A program made the translations under genes and the position numbers. A DNA stretch of 30,769 nt from Fimenecus sp052273625 (GTDB taxonomy: Bacteria; Bacillota; Clostridia; Oscillospirales; Acutalibacteraceae), in assembly GCA_052273625.1 (NCBI GenBank), contig DAVZHW010000024.1:1-30769 (forward strand). Direction: 5' to 3'. The notes beneath the pieces are model-generated. The model was given only the letters and a program-made list of their open reading frames with translations. It ran no database searches and was not told the origin of the DNA. Each line of letters begins with the position of its first letter. The stretch's first letter is position 1. Of the stretch, positions 17,584 through 25,166 are shown in pieces.

Positions 17584-18786
17584 TTATTTTTCGGCAATAG
17601 TGTTTATCTTTTGCCAATTTGACGTCAGGGTTTCCTCAAGCTTTTCAACAGATTCAAAGGAATTTGTTATTGACGGGTCAAGCGTGTCTATATTCCTTAT
17701 TGTGCCATCGGAGTAAAGCTTAACGTCATAGAATACCGCACAGCGATATCTTGTCTCTCCGTATTCCTGGCATCTGAAAACGAAACGCACCTGATTATAG
17801 TACGATGAGAACCATCCGCCTCCGCCGTTGCCTTGTGCGTCATATCCGAAAATTGCCTTCACATATTCCGCATCCTTATAATCCTCAACGAATTTTTTTA
17901 TCGCTCTGCTTTTAAGCGTGTTGTATGCCTCGGCTGACAAATCTCCGTCCGATTTGAGATAATCGCAGGTCGCAGGCTCAATTTCCTGTGTTGTCGATTT
18001 CAGCAAAAAGCCGCTGCTTGCATATTCATCCCCAGACGCATCGACCGAAAGCGTAATCTTGTTCGTTGAAACATACGCTCCCGAGTTTGTCGAAAATGAA
18101 AGCCTTGCAAGCTGAGTGCCTGAGCCGTCTACAATTTGCAAATAGCCGCCGTCATAATAGCGCACACCGAATGTGCCGACAGTCTCGTTATAATTTTTAT
18201 TATAAGCGATTGAGCATTTTCCGCTTGTTTTGTCGTAAAGGACTCCTGTTACAACCGCAAACGGATCAATGGTTGTAAGCTCGGTGAGACCGCTTATCGT
18301 ATATTCCTTAGTATAGGACTGCTTTCCGGCAAGCTTCTTTTTGAAGCCGAGATTATTTGCCCTATCGTAATCTATCGTAATTGAAGCAACTATAACCTCG
18401 CCGTTGCTTATATTTTTATTTTTGCTGAGGTTACACGAAATACAATCGCTCAAGGAATAATCCGTATAATAATGCCTTGGTGCTCCGAGAGCCGCTTCCA
18501 AGCCTTCGATATCAAGCACCGAGGATGCCGTAGCTTTTGCGTAGCCGCTGTAACCGCTGACGCTTAACGAATCGTTTATATATTTGTCAACCGACACTCT
18601 TCCGTGAATAACGATTATGACTATAATCGCAATTAACAGAACAGCCACGCCCGAAAGAATTCCTGCAATAAGCTTCACATTGGCTTTTTTGCCCGAGCTT
18701 TTCGGTTGAGCTGTAACAGGCAATCCGCATTTGGTGCAAAATTGCTCGTTACCGGCAATAATATTGCCGCATCTTTTACAAGTCAT
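17584..18786 (-). CDS. Zinc-ribbon membrane protein with large extracytoplasmic domain
   Basis: Residues 1-23 form a zinc ribbon of the CxxC-x(12)-CxxC type (CKRCG ... CTKCG). A linker and one membrane helix (about 38-60, LIAGILSGVAVLLIAIIVII) follow, then about 340 residues predicted outside the cell. I do not recognise the outer domain. It sits between a related zinc-ribbon protein and the giant surface protein in the kinase operon, 17 nt after the former. The layout of a cytoplasmic metal-binding tip with an outer domain suggests a sensor or scaffold, but that is inference. Confidence 0.75.
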   Translation of the reverse strand: MTCKRCGNIIAGNEQFCTKCGLPVTAQPKSSGKKANVKLIAGILSGVAVLLIAIIVIIVIHGRVSVDKYINDSLSVSGYSGYAKATASSVLDIEGLEAALGAPRHYYTDYSLSDCISCNLSKNKNISNGEVIVASITIDYDRANNLGFKKKLAGKQSYTKEYTISGLTELTTIDPFAVVTGVLYDKTSGKCSIAYNKNYNETVGTFGVRYYDGGYLQIVDGSGTQLARLSFSTNSGAYVSTNKITLSVDASGDEYASSGFLLKSTTQEIEPATCDYLKSDGDLSAEAYNTLKSRAIKKFVEDYKDAEYVKAIFGYDAQGNGGGGWFSSYYNQVRFVFRCQEYGETRYRCAVFYDVKLYSDGTIRNIDTLDPSITNSFESVEKLEETLTSNWQKINTIAEK

Positions 18787-18803
18787 ATCATCTTACCCCT
18801 TAC

Positions 18804-19424
18804 TCAAAATCTCCAGCTTGTTAAATCGTGATAGCAATCCTTGCACATATACTCTGTTTCGCCCCAGAAGGAAACCTTATACCTTTTTCCGAAATATGTG
18901 TCGCCGCATTCATCGCAGGTATGAATATTGAAAACAACAATCAATGCGAGCAGCAGAACCGCCGCAACCGAAGAAACAATAATTATAATTTTCTTTTTAT
19001 CGCTGCCGATGCCTCCTGCCTTATTCGCCGCAGTCTTTACCCTGTCCTTGACATAGCTTATTGACTGACTGTTGCCGACGTCATGCCGCACGCTGCTTAT
19101 GAACTCACTGTTTTTAACCTTATTTACCGCACCGTCAACCGCATTGCCCATTGACGAAAACGCATTAAAGCCTCCGTTACCGAGCTTTGTGCCGCACTTC
19201 GGACAAAATGCTGCTCCCTGTGTTGTCGGAGCTCCGCATTTCGGGCAAAATGCCGCAGCTGACTGATTTGGTGTGTTTGGTATGTTTGGTGTATTTGGTA
19301 TGTTTGCTGTGTTTATTACAGGATTTTGAGTGACGGGGGCTTCCTCTTCTATTCTTGCGCCGCAATAAGGACAAAAGCCGCTGCATCCGTCAATAACCTG
19401 ATTACATGAACTGCATTTTTTCAT
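18804..19424 (-). CDS. Membrane protein with three zinc-binding segments
   Basis: A 206-residue protein. It has an N-terminal zinc ribbon (CSSCN ... CPYCG), an Asn/Pro/Thr spacer, a second double CPKCG ribbon (about 65-90), one membrane helix (about 148-165, IIIIVSSVAAVLLLALIVVF), and a C-terminal outer segment with CDECG and CKDCYHD, a third likely metal site. Function unknown. It is co-transcribed with the kinase, PP2C and FHA genes (10 nt after its neighbour). Zinc ribbons also occur on two intact neighbours and one broken gene in the operon. Confidence 0.75.
   Translation of the reverse strand: MKKCSSCNQVIDGCSGFCPYCGARIEEEAPVTQNPVINTANIPNTPNIPNTPNQSAAAFCPKCGAPTTQGAAFCPKCGTKLGNGGFNAFSSMGNAVDGAVNKVKNSEFISSVRHDVGNSQSISYVKDRVKTAANKAGGIGSDKKKIIIIVSSVAAVLLLALIVVFNIHTCDECGDTYFGKRYKVSFWGETEYMCKDCYHDLTSWRF
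19265..19314 (-). repeat. Short tandem repeat coding for an Asn-Pro-Thr linker
   Basis: Degenerate copies of a TTTGGTRTG-type unit encode the NIPNTPN repeats linking two zinc ribbons. Such simple repeats vary readily in length by slippage. Confidence 0.6.
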
Positions 19425-19434
19425 TTTCGTACCC

Positions 19435-20040
19435 CTAAATCATTTCATTTGTATGAATTAAAACTATACTTTTAACTGTCCTAAAGCCTTTTTGCGATAC
19501 CTCTGTCTGCAAAACAGTTGTCTGATTGTCAAGCAGCTGTGTTTCTCCGCTCTCGTAAGAATCGATTGAGCTTGCAAGAAGCTCTGTTCCGACATTGGGC
19601 GTTAGGACCTCAGTACCGACAGACGCCGTATTATCGACAAGGACTTCGGTAGCATTATCCAACATTTCAGTCGGGATATTTCCGACTGCGTTGCCTTCGT
19701 TTCCGGGCAAAATATCTGTGCTGCCCGACTGCTGCGTCATAGGAGCTGTTTTGAGAGACAAATTCACAGAATTATCGCCTTGCATTTGCAAGCGTTTACT
19801 GTGCTCTATCTCATCTGTCAGCCTGCCTCGTTCAATAGCATTCGGAGAAGGGCGATGAGATTTTTTACCGCCTGATTTAGCATTATCATTTCTCATCTGT
19901 TCTATTGATTTCTTTGCGGTTTTTCCGCTTAGCTCGCCGAAAACCTGAGGTATGTTAAATCGAATAAACATATATACAGCGGCGATAAAGAAAACACCGG
20001 CTAAAATAAAGAACACTATGGATACAGGATTTATTGTCAT
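19435..20040 (-). CDS. Single-pass membrane protein with repeated T-x-[VLM]-L motifs
   Basis: A 200-residue protein with an N-terminal membrane helix (VSIVFFILAGVFFIAAVYMF), a basic stretch, then an acidic, low-complexity tail. The tail carries at least five threonine motifs: TEML, TEVL (twice), TELL, TQLL and TTVL. The same motif type occurs in the FHA and DUF805 proteins of the operon, so the tail is a likely kinase substrate and FHA docking site (inference). ATG 20040 lies one base after the kinase stop codon, indicating coupling. An in-frame upstream start would overlap the kinase gene by about 100 bp and add residues that look non-native. Confidence 0.75.
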   Translation of the reverse strand: MTINPVSIVFFILAGVFFIAAVYMFIRFNIPQVFGELSGKTAKKSIEQMRNDNAKSGGKKSHRPSPNAIERGRLTDEIEHSKRLQMQGDNSVNLSLKTAPMTQQSGSTDILPGNEGNAVGNIPTEMLDNATEVLVDNTASVGTEVLTPNVGTELLASSIDSYESGETQLLDNQTTVLQTEVSQKGFRTVKSIVLIHTNEMI

Positions 20041-20041
20041 A

Positions 20042-21814
20042 TCACTGTCCCCCTTCCGCACTCTGAGAACCCGTCTTTGCCTTAGCGGTATTTTCGTAGG
20101 CTCTGTTAAGATTAGCTTTATAAGTCTCGCTCTGAGCAATTACCTTGTCTCTCAACTCGGTATTGACATCATTGGTGGTTACGGTTTCGTCCGCCTTTTT
20201 CGAAATTCGGTCAAAAATGCTTTCAACGCTTGCCTTGTCTATACCGTTATTCGCAAATGCCTTTCGATAATCATTGAGAAGGTTTTCAAACTGATAGAAA
20301 AGAGTGAGCTCGACATATTCACGGTTATGCTCAAAAAGCTTTCCGTTATTGAGTGTATCGTCCTCAAGGAATTTTGTAATATTATTAACAAGCTGTTCGC
20401 AATCAGCCTTGCTTGCCTGATTTCCGTTGGCGTTGTTTACGAAATTTCCGTAGAACTCACATATTTGGCTGAAGCTCTGTGCAACGCCGTAATATTCCGA
20501 CGTCTCCGGCACCTTAGCGAAAAACTCCTTTGCCGCAAGCGCAGCCTCTCTTTTGCTTGTGCTGTCGTCGCCGTACAAATTGAAAATTATATATCCCGCT
20601 TCGTAACAAAGCTTGTCATAATCTTTGCTTGCTACAAGCTTTGAACTGTTGTCGGGATTCAGGAATTCCTGCTTAAAGGTGTTTATGTCGTATGTCGTTC
20701 TTGAATTGTCGGCATCCTTTGAATTTTCAACTGTATACGACAAAAACTTCCTGAAGTCTGTGCTCTTATCAATGTATCTCTGATAAGCTTCGGGTCTTGT
20801 CGGGTCAAGCTCTATTGCCAAAAAGCAATTTTTCGCCGCCTCCTGCTCGTTAACCGAGTTATCGATATAGGTTATGTATTTGTCATAGTTTTTTCTGTCG
20901 GTTGCGTGCTTTACAACCATTCCCGTAAGACCTGCAACAAGCATTACAACCGTCATTGCAACAGAAGCGAAGAACAAACCAAGTTTATTTTTCTGCTTGC
21001 GCTTATAGTCAAGTCCGATAAGCTCGGAGTGCTCCAAATCGTACATAAGCTCGTTACAATTTTGGTAACGATCATCAGGGGATATCTGAACGCATTTATT
21101 GATTATGTATTCAAGCCCCTCCGAAAGCTGAGGGTTCCACTGCCTTATCGGAACATAGTCGTTTTTCCTCGGGTCAACGCCCGTTACAAGCTGATGCAAG
21201 GTCATACCTAACGAATATATATCACTTCTTGCGTCGGTCTGCCTTGAGCCGAGCTCGGGAGGAGCGTAGCCCCTTGTGCCCATTACCGTTGTATCGGCAA
21301 GGTTTTGCTCCTTATACTCACGGGAGATACCGAAATCTATAATTTTCAGGTTGCCCTCTGGCTTTAGCATAAGGTTGGCAGGCTTCATATCACGGTAAAT
21401 AATCGGAGGCTTCTGACTGTGAAGATAATTGAGCGTATCGCAAATCTGCTTTGCCCAATCAATTACAATCTCCTCGGACTGTGCACCGTATTCCGATACT
21501 ATCTTATCAAGCGAATCACCCTCGACATAGTCCATTACTATATAAATCTGCGGGTCTTCTTTCCTGTCGATAATATCTACAATTCTCGGAATTGCAGGGT
21601 GGTCAAGCTTTTTCATAAGCTCGGTATCATCGGGAACCTTATTGAGGACTATCTCGTTGTTTTTACCGATACCGCTACGCTGTATTACCTTGATTGCCCA
21701 CTGCTTGTTAAGACGTAAGTCCATTGCAAGATATACAACGGACATACCGCCCTTTCCTATTTGTTTAAGTATTTCATATTTTCCGTCAATGACGGCTCCT
21801 CGTTCTAACGCCAC
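20042..21814 (-). CDS. Transmembrane Hanks-type Ser/Thr protein kinase
   Basis: PknB/PrkC-class kinase of 590 residues. Kinase residues are complete: glycine loop GKGGMSVVY (about 20-28), catalytic Lys42 (AIKV), RD at 141-142 in YRDMKPANL, DFG at 160-162, and the activation loop with DTTVMGTRGYAPPE carrying candidate autophosphorylated threonines. One membrane helix follows at about 279-301. The outer part (302-590) is helical, with no PASTA repeats, so the signal is probably not muropeptide through PASTA. The start is GTG at 21812-21814, 13 nt after the PP2C gene. The kinase domain is clearly related to the one in the 25161-28157 protein (shared YGAQS, YRDxKPAN). Confidence 0.93.
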   Translation of the reverse strand: MALERGAVIDGKYEILKQIGKGGMSVVYLAMDLRLNKQWAIKVIQRSGIGKNNEIVLNKVPDDTELMKKLDHPAIPRIVDIIDRKEDPQIYIVMDYVEGDSLDKIVSEYGAQSEEIVIDWAKQICDTLNYLHSQKPPIIYRDMKPANLMLKPEGNLKIIDFGISREYKEQNLADTTVMGTRGYAPPELGSRQTDARSDIYSLGMTLHQLVTGVDPRKNDYVPIRQWNPQLSEGLEYIINKCVQISPDDRYQNCNELMYDLEHSELIGLDYKRKQKNKLGLFFASVAMTVVMLVAGLTGMVVKHATDRKNYDKYITYIDNSVNEQEAAKNCFLAIELDPTRPEAYQRYIDKSTDFRKFLSYTVENSKDADNSRTTYDINTFKQEFLNPDNSSKLVASKDYDKLCYEAGYIIFNLYGDDSTSKREAALAAKEFFAKVPETSEYYGVAQSFSQICEFYGNFVNNANGNQASKADCEQLVNNITKFLEDDTLNNGKLFEHNREYVELTLFYQFENLLNDYRKAFANNGIDKASVESIFDRISKKADETVTTNDVNTELRDKVIAQSETYKANLNRAYENTAKAKTGSQSAEGGQ

Positions 21815-21827
21815 TGATTACACCGCC

Positions 21828-22598
21828 TTATTGTGAACATTTGATAAGAGCAACAGTAATGTTATCCTTTTCATTCCTGCTCTTTACAAGATTTATTAAA
21901 TATTTGCTGTTTGCCTCCATTGCGGCAATTCCTTTAAGCCTGTCGGGATTGAAGCAGTCATAAATTTCCGCATCGGAAATGACATGCCTGAAGCCGTCCG
22001 AGCAAAGCATATATACAGACTCCTTTTCCGCCTTACCGTGAATTACCTGCGGCTCAACGTTTTTTGACGCTCCGCAGCATTGCAAAAGCATATTTTTTCT
22101 CGGGTCTGCCGCCGCCTGCTCGGGCGTCATTCTGCCGAGCTTTATCTCTCTTGCAATAAAGGTCTGATCCTCTGTCAGCTGTGAAACCGTTTTTTTCAGA
22201 TTATATACTCGTGAATCGCCTACATGAACGATAAGGTACCTTTCTCCGACAAAAAGCATTGCCGTAACCGTAGTTCCGAGTGAAACATCAATCGTTTTTC
22301 CGTACTGTGAAATGCGGTAATTCTGTTCCTTGACTATTCTTGTCCACTCCGAAGCTACCGTATCCCAAGAAAAGCTGTTTAGCATATTCGGAAAATCCTT
22401 GTCGTACCAATCGCAAAAAGCTCTTATAACTGTCGCACTTGCAAGCTCGCCCTTGTCAAGTCCGCCCATACCGTCGCAGAGCACCGCCATAGCAACCTGT
22501 CCGTACTTTTCGGTTTCCGCAATTTTTACACAAACGCTGTCTTGATTTGTTTTTTTGCTGATTCCTATATCGGTTACAGCAGAAGCTAAAAATCGCAT
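21828..22598 (-). CDS. PP2C-family Ser/Thr protein phosphatase
   Basis: Manganese-dependent PPM phosphatase that would reverse the adjacent kinase. The 256 residues carry the motif set NQDS, CDGMGG (metal aspartates), SLGTTVTAML, VGDSRVY, CSDGF and KDNITVALI. Length matches the bacterial Stp/PrpC group. The ribosome site is AAGGAG. It is placed directly before the kinase, the common bacterial pairing, with 13 nt between them, and it has no membrane segment. Confidence 0.93.
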   Translation of the reverse strand: MRFLASAVTDIGISKKTNQDSVCVKIAETEKYGQVAMAVLCDGMGGLDKGELASATVIRAFCDWYDKDFPNMLNSFSWDTVASEWTRIVKEQNYRISQYGKTIDVSLGTTVTAMLFVGERYLIVHVGDSRVYNLKKTVSQLTEDQTFIAREIKLGRMTPEQAAADPRKNMLLQCCGASKNVEPQVIHGKAEKESVYMLCSDGFRHVISDAEIYDCFNPDRLKGIAAMEANSKYLINLVKSRNEKDNITVALIKCSQ

Positions 22599-22617
22599 AG
22601 TTTTCTCCTTATTTCAA

Positions 22618-23523
22618 TCAGCGATACATTCCCTGCTGAGCATATATATTGTTCTGCTGAAGCTGGGGATACTTTTCGCTTGTTCCGTACTGATTGATAC
22701 CGGGCTGACTATCTGTGCAGCAAAATACAAGTATGATAATGTTTCCGCCGGGAATTAAACCGAGAAGCAAATAAACACCGCCCTTGCCGGTATCGTGCAA
22801 TCTGCGTACTGCCAAGGAAAGATGAGGAACGATTGTTGCCAATGAATAAAGACACATAATACCGCCTGCAATTGTCCCAACAACAGCCATTGCTTCCTCG
22901 TCCCAGGTGGCATTATATACAATAGTCATTATTATTCCTGCCAAAATTCCGAATACCGTTCCGACTACTGCCTCAACAAGCACTACATACCAATAATCCG
23001 AGCGTCTTGCTCTGCCGTTGAAATTGGCATAATTCTTCCAAAAGTCCGCATAAGCCTTGAACGGATTTTTCTTTGCGTTCGGAACATATCCCATTGCAGG
23101 CTGATTCGGCTGCTGATAAAGATTATTATTTGCCTGCTGATTCGGCTGCTGATAAGGATTATTATTTGCCTGCTGATTCGGATTCTGATACTGCTGCTGC
23201 GATGCGAAATTTCCGTACGCTTGTCCGCCCTGAGCATAATTCACAGACGACTGCTGCGGTGCGGGATTGCGATAATTATTCGGATTTTGTTGAAAATAAT
23301 TTGAGCTCGGCTGAGGAGTATATACCGTTGACTCGTTCTTTATCGGCTGTGACTGTGCATAAGGATTATCATTAAGCACGGTCGTTGCGCCCGAATCAAA
23401 ATCGTCCTCTACACTGGGCATTGTGCCGGAAACGTCGTCATTTGCCGAAAGACGGCATCCGCAAACTGTACAAAACAACGCACTGTCATTTACTGTTGCT
23501 CCACACTGATTACATTTTTTCAT
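22618..23523 (-). CDS. Zinc-ribbon DUF805 membrane protein with TTVL motif
   Basis: A 301-residue protein. It has an N-terminal zinc ribbon (CNQCG ... CTVCG), an acidic stretch with the motif GATTVLND (about 45-52), a Gln/Asn/Pro linker with 12-residue repeats, then a DUF805 domain with several membrane helices (FNGRARRSDYW, VRRLHDTGKGGVYLLL). DUF805 function is unknown. TTVL near the N-terminus is a plausible phosphorylation and FHA-binding site for the kinase and FHA protein of the same operon (inference). It is 19 nt upstream of the PP2C gene. Confidence 0.85.
   Translation of the reverse strand: MKKCNQCGATVNDSALFCTVCGCRLSANDDVSGTMPSVEDDFDSGATTVLNDNPYAQSQPIKNESTVYTPQPSSNYFQQNPNNYRNPAPQQSSVNYAQGGQAYGNFASQQQYQNPNQQANNNPYQQPNQQANNNLYQQPNQPAMGYVPNAKKNPFKAYADFWKNYANFNGRARRSDYWYVVLVEAVVGTVFGILAGIIMTIVYNATWDEEAMAVVGTIAGGIMCLYSLATIVPHLSLAVRRLHDTGKGGVYLLLGLIPGGNIIILVFCCTDSQPGINQYGTSEKYPQLQQNNIYAQQGMYR
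23101..23190 (-). repeat. 36-bp coding tandem repeat
   Basis: Units start at 23101, 23137 and 23173 (the third diverges after about 10 bp). They encode NNNPYQQPNQQA-type repeats in the linker of the DUF805 protein. This is not a CRISPR array: there are no unique spacers and it lies in frame within a gene. Confidence 0.85.
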
Positions 23524-23566
23524 TTTGTTTTTCCTCTTTTCTTTATTGTATTATTTTTTATATAAA

Positions 23567-23703
23567 CTAAATTCTCATCGGCTTTTTATTTGACACATCC
23601 GAAGCAACGGTTTGCTTAACGGCAGCATCCGCCTGCTTACCGCACTTGCAGCAACGCACGGCTGTATCATCCGTAACATTCCGCAATTCTGACAGTATTT
23701 CAT
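23567..23703 (-). pseudogene. Small zinc-ribbon gene with a one-base frameshift
   Basis: A ribosome site (GAGGAG) precedes ATG 23703, giving MKYCQNCG. The frame then breaks near 23680. Adding one A there restores a second CCKCG pair, and the frame reads on to a stop at 23567, giving a 45-residue zinc-ribbon peptide ending in NKKPMRI. Frame-corrected it matches the N-terminal zinc ribbons of three neighbours. It lies 22 nt after the FHA gene. This is either a true inactivating deletion or a sequencing error; the uncorrected frame gives an arginine-rich peptide without the second metal site. Confidence 0.65.
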
Positions 23704-23725
23704 ATTCATCTCCTCACAAAACAAA

Positions 23726-24832
23726 TTATCTTATATGAAACTCAAAAGGCTCATTTGCCAAAACTATTTCATCGCCCTCGTGTATTTCAAACTCTACCAT
23801 CGGCTGCAAGGACATACCGTTAACATATGTTTTATTGGTTGAATTGTTATCCTTGATAAAATATCTGTCATTCTTAGTTATAATGTCTGCGTGCAGTCTG
23901 CTGACCGCATTGTTATTGGCTACAAAGCAATCGACATAGCTGCGTTCCTTGCCTATTCTGAACACGGGCTTGTTTATCTCGATTTTATCGTAATTGCTTT
24001 TTCTTATCATATACGGGAAGGCTTTTACGGGAGCTTCGTCAAGCACTGTTGTTTCGTCCGAATCGTCAAGCAGGGTTGTTTCTCCTACGTCGTCATCAAG
24101 GCCCAGCACAGATGTATCCTCCCCGTCATCTGCCGGTGTCGGATAAATCGAGGCGCTCACAGGTGCTTGTACGCCGCCCGCAGTCTGATTTTTTACCTGT
24201 TGAGGAGTATTCTCACGGTAATAGAACTCTCTGCCTTTTCCGATATATTCGCTCTTTCCGAAATTCTGACGTTTTATCTGTTGATATACCTGAGGATAAG
24301 TCTCTAATATATACTTTTCCATTGACATCACGGATACAACCTGCAAGCCTCGCATATAGTTTGCAAGCTGATTTACGCAGCCGTAGTCATCATTAAGTCC
24401 GAGATTTACCGAATATACAATATCAAAAAGGAAATTGGCGATATTGCACACGGCGTTCACCGACACTATGGGCTGATATATAAAATGCAGCTCCTTTGTA
24501 TATTCGTTTATAAACACCTTGTCGGTATCAAGAATTAAGTTGCCTATATTAAAGGCGTTTCTGCCTACCGACTTTACTACCTCGAGGCTTTGAGCGAGAA
24601 CAAGGAAAAAGTCATTGGCAGAAATTCCTCTTCTAAGATATTCCGAAAGCTTTACTCCCGGCGGAGAAATATATATAAGCTTTTTTTCCGTTTCCGCAGT
24701 AGGGCGCATTATTCCCCTTATAATCTTTGTAGAAAGAACCTGCATTTCCCTTTCATTTATATACTCATCCTTATCGAGCTTGCTCCTTACCTCGATAATG
24801 CCGTCTTTTGCCTTAATTTTTACCTTTGCCAT
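23726..24832 (-). CDS. FHA-domain protein with DUF6382-like N-terminus
   Basis: Phosphothreonine reader, 368 residues, cytoplasmic. The N-terminal 200 residues resemble DUF6382, a domain often fused to FHA in Clostridia (ISPPGVKLSEYLRRG, NIGNLILDTDKVFI). A flexible acidic linker carries three threonine motifs (EDTSVLGL, GETTLLDD, DETTVLDE). The C-terminal 95 residues form an FHA domain with conserved FRIGKERS, VSRLHADI and DNNSTNKTYVNG. Its own TTVL motifs may be phosphorylated and bind its FHA domain or those of other copies. ATG 24832 is preferred over ATG 24847 because GGGAGAGG lies just upstream of it. It is the first gene of the kinase operon, with a LytTR-type promoter at 24899-24960. 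Confidence 0.88.
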   Translation of the reverse strand: MAKVKIKAKDGIIEVRSKLDKDEYINEREMQVLSTKIIRGIMRPTAETEKKLIYISPPGVKLSEYLRRGISANDFFLVLAQSLEVVKSVGRNAFNIGNLILDTDKVFINEYTKELHFIYQPIVSVNAVCNIANFLFDIVYSVNLGLNDDYGCVNQLANYMRGLQVVSVMSMEKYILETYPQVYQQIKRQNFGKSEYIGKGREFYYRENTPQQVKNQTAGGVQAPVSASIYPTPADDGEDTSVLGLDDDVGETTLLDDSDETTVLDEAPVKAFPYMIRKSNYDKIEINKPVFRIGKERSYVDCFVANNNAVSRLHADIITKNDRYFIKDNNSTNKTYVNGMSLQPMVEFEIHEGDEIVLANEPFEFHIR

Positions 24833-24898
24833 AATTCCCTCTCCCATAATAAGCGGCTTTTTTGCATAATAAGCCCATACTGATAATAATACGATTAA

Positions 24899-24960
24899 AT
24901 TCTACTTATTTCGCCATTTGTTTGCAATATGTTCGTGGTGAAAAGCATAGTTTGCGTGGT
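24899..24960 (-). promoter_or_regulatory. LytTR-type direct repeat plus promoter of the FHA-kinase operon
   Basis: Read on the minus strand: ACCACGCA (24953-24960), 13 bp, ACCACGAA (24932-24939), then -35 TTGCAA (24922-24927), 17 bp, -10 TAGAAT (24899-24904). The 8-bp half-sites with 13-bp spacing equal the geometry of known LytTR sites (BtsR type, ACCRCTYA-N13-ACCRCTYA). The arrangement is repeated upstream of the PARG-SGNH-kinase gene. The start codon is about 67 nt downstream of the -10 box. Confidence 0.7.
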
Positions 24961-25093
24961 ATAAAACATAGTTGAAGGCCTTTAGAAAAAAATATTTTCA
25001 ACTGTATACTGACAGCCTATTGTTTTTGTGTTATCTTACATATATAATTGAGCAAATACAGATTCATTGAGTCTCCAAAACAAAAATCAAATA

Positions 25094-25166
25094 TAGAAAA
25101 CACCGGCTGCGTTAGGAGTTCGCAGTCGGTGTTTTCTATACTATATGGGAAAAAGGGGAATTATCG
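25094..25166. terminator. Terminator hairpin, copy B of the 73-bp duplicated segment
   Basis: Same 18-bp stem (25094-25111 and 25121-25138) as at 11858-11930. It starts 22 nt beyond the stop codon of the PARG-SGNH-kinase gene on the minus strand and so insulates the FHA operon promoter from it. The duplicated segment reaches into the last codon(s) of that gene. Confidence 0.75.

Noticed and set aside
20041..20139. Longer start for the 19435-20040 gene
   Set aside because: It would overlap the kinase gene by about 100 bp and adds an arginine-rich head; ATG 20040 with a membrane helix is better.
23101..23190. CRISPR-like 36-bp repeats
   Set aside because: The units are directly adjacent with no spacers and encode a Gln/Asn linker in frame.
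12002..24832. Type VII (WXG100) secretion locus
   Set aside because: FHA and kinase genes often accompany such loci, but no WXG100 protein, EssC-type ATPase or EsaA-like gene is in the window.
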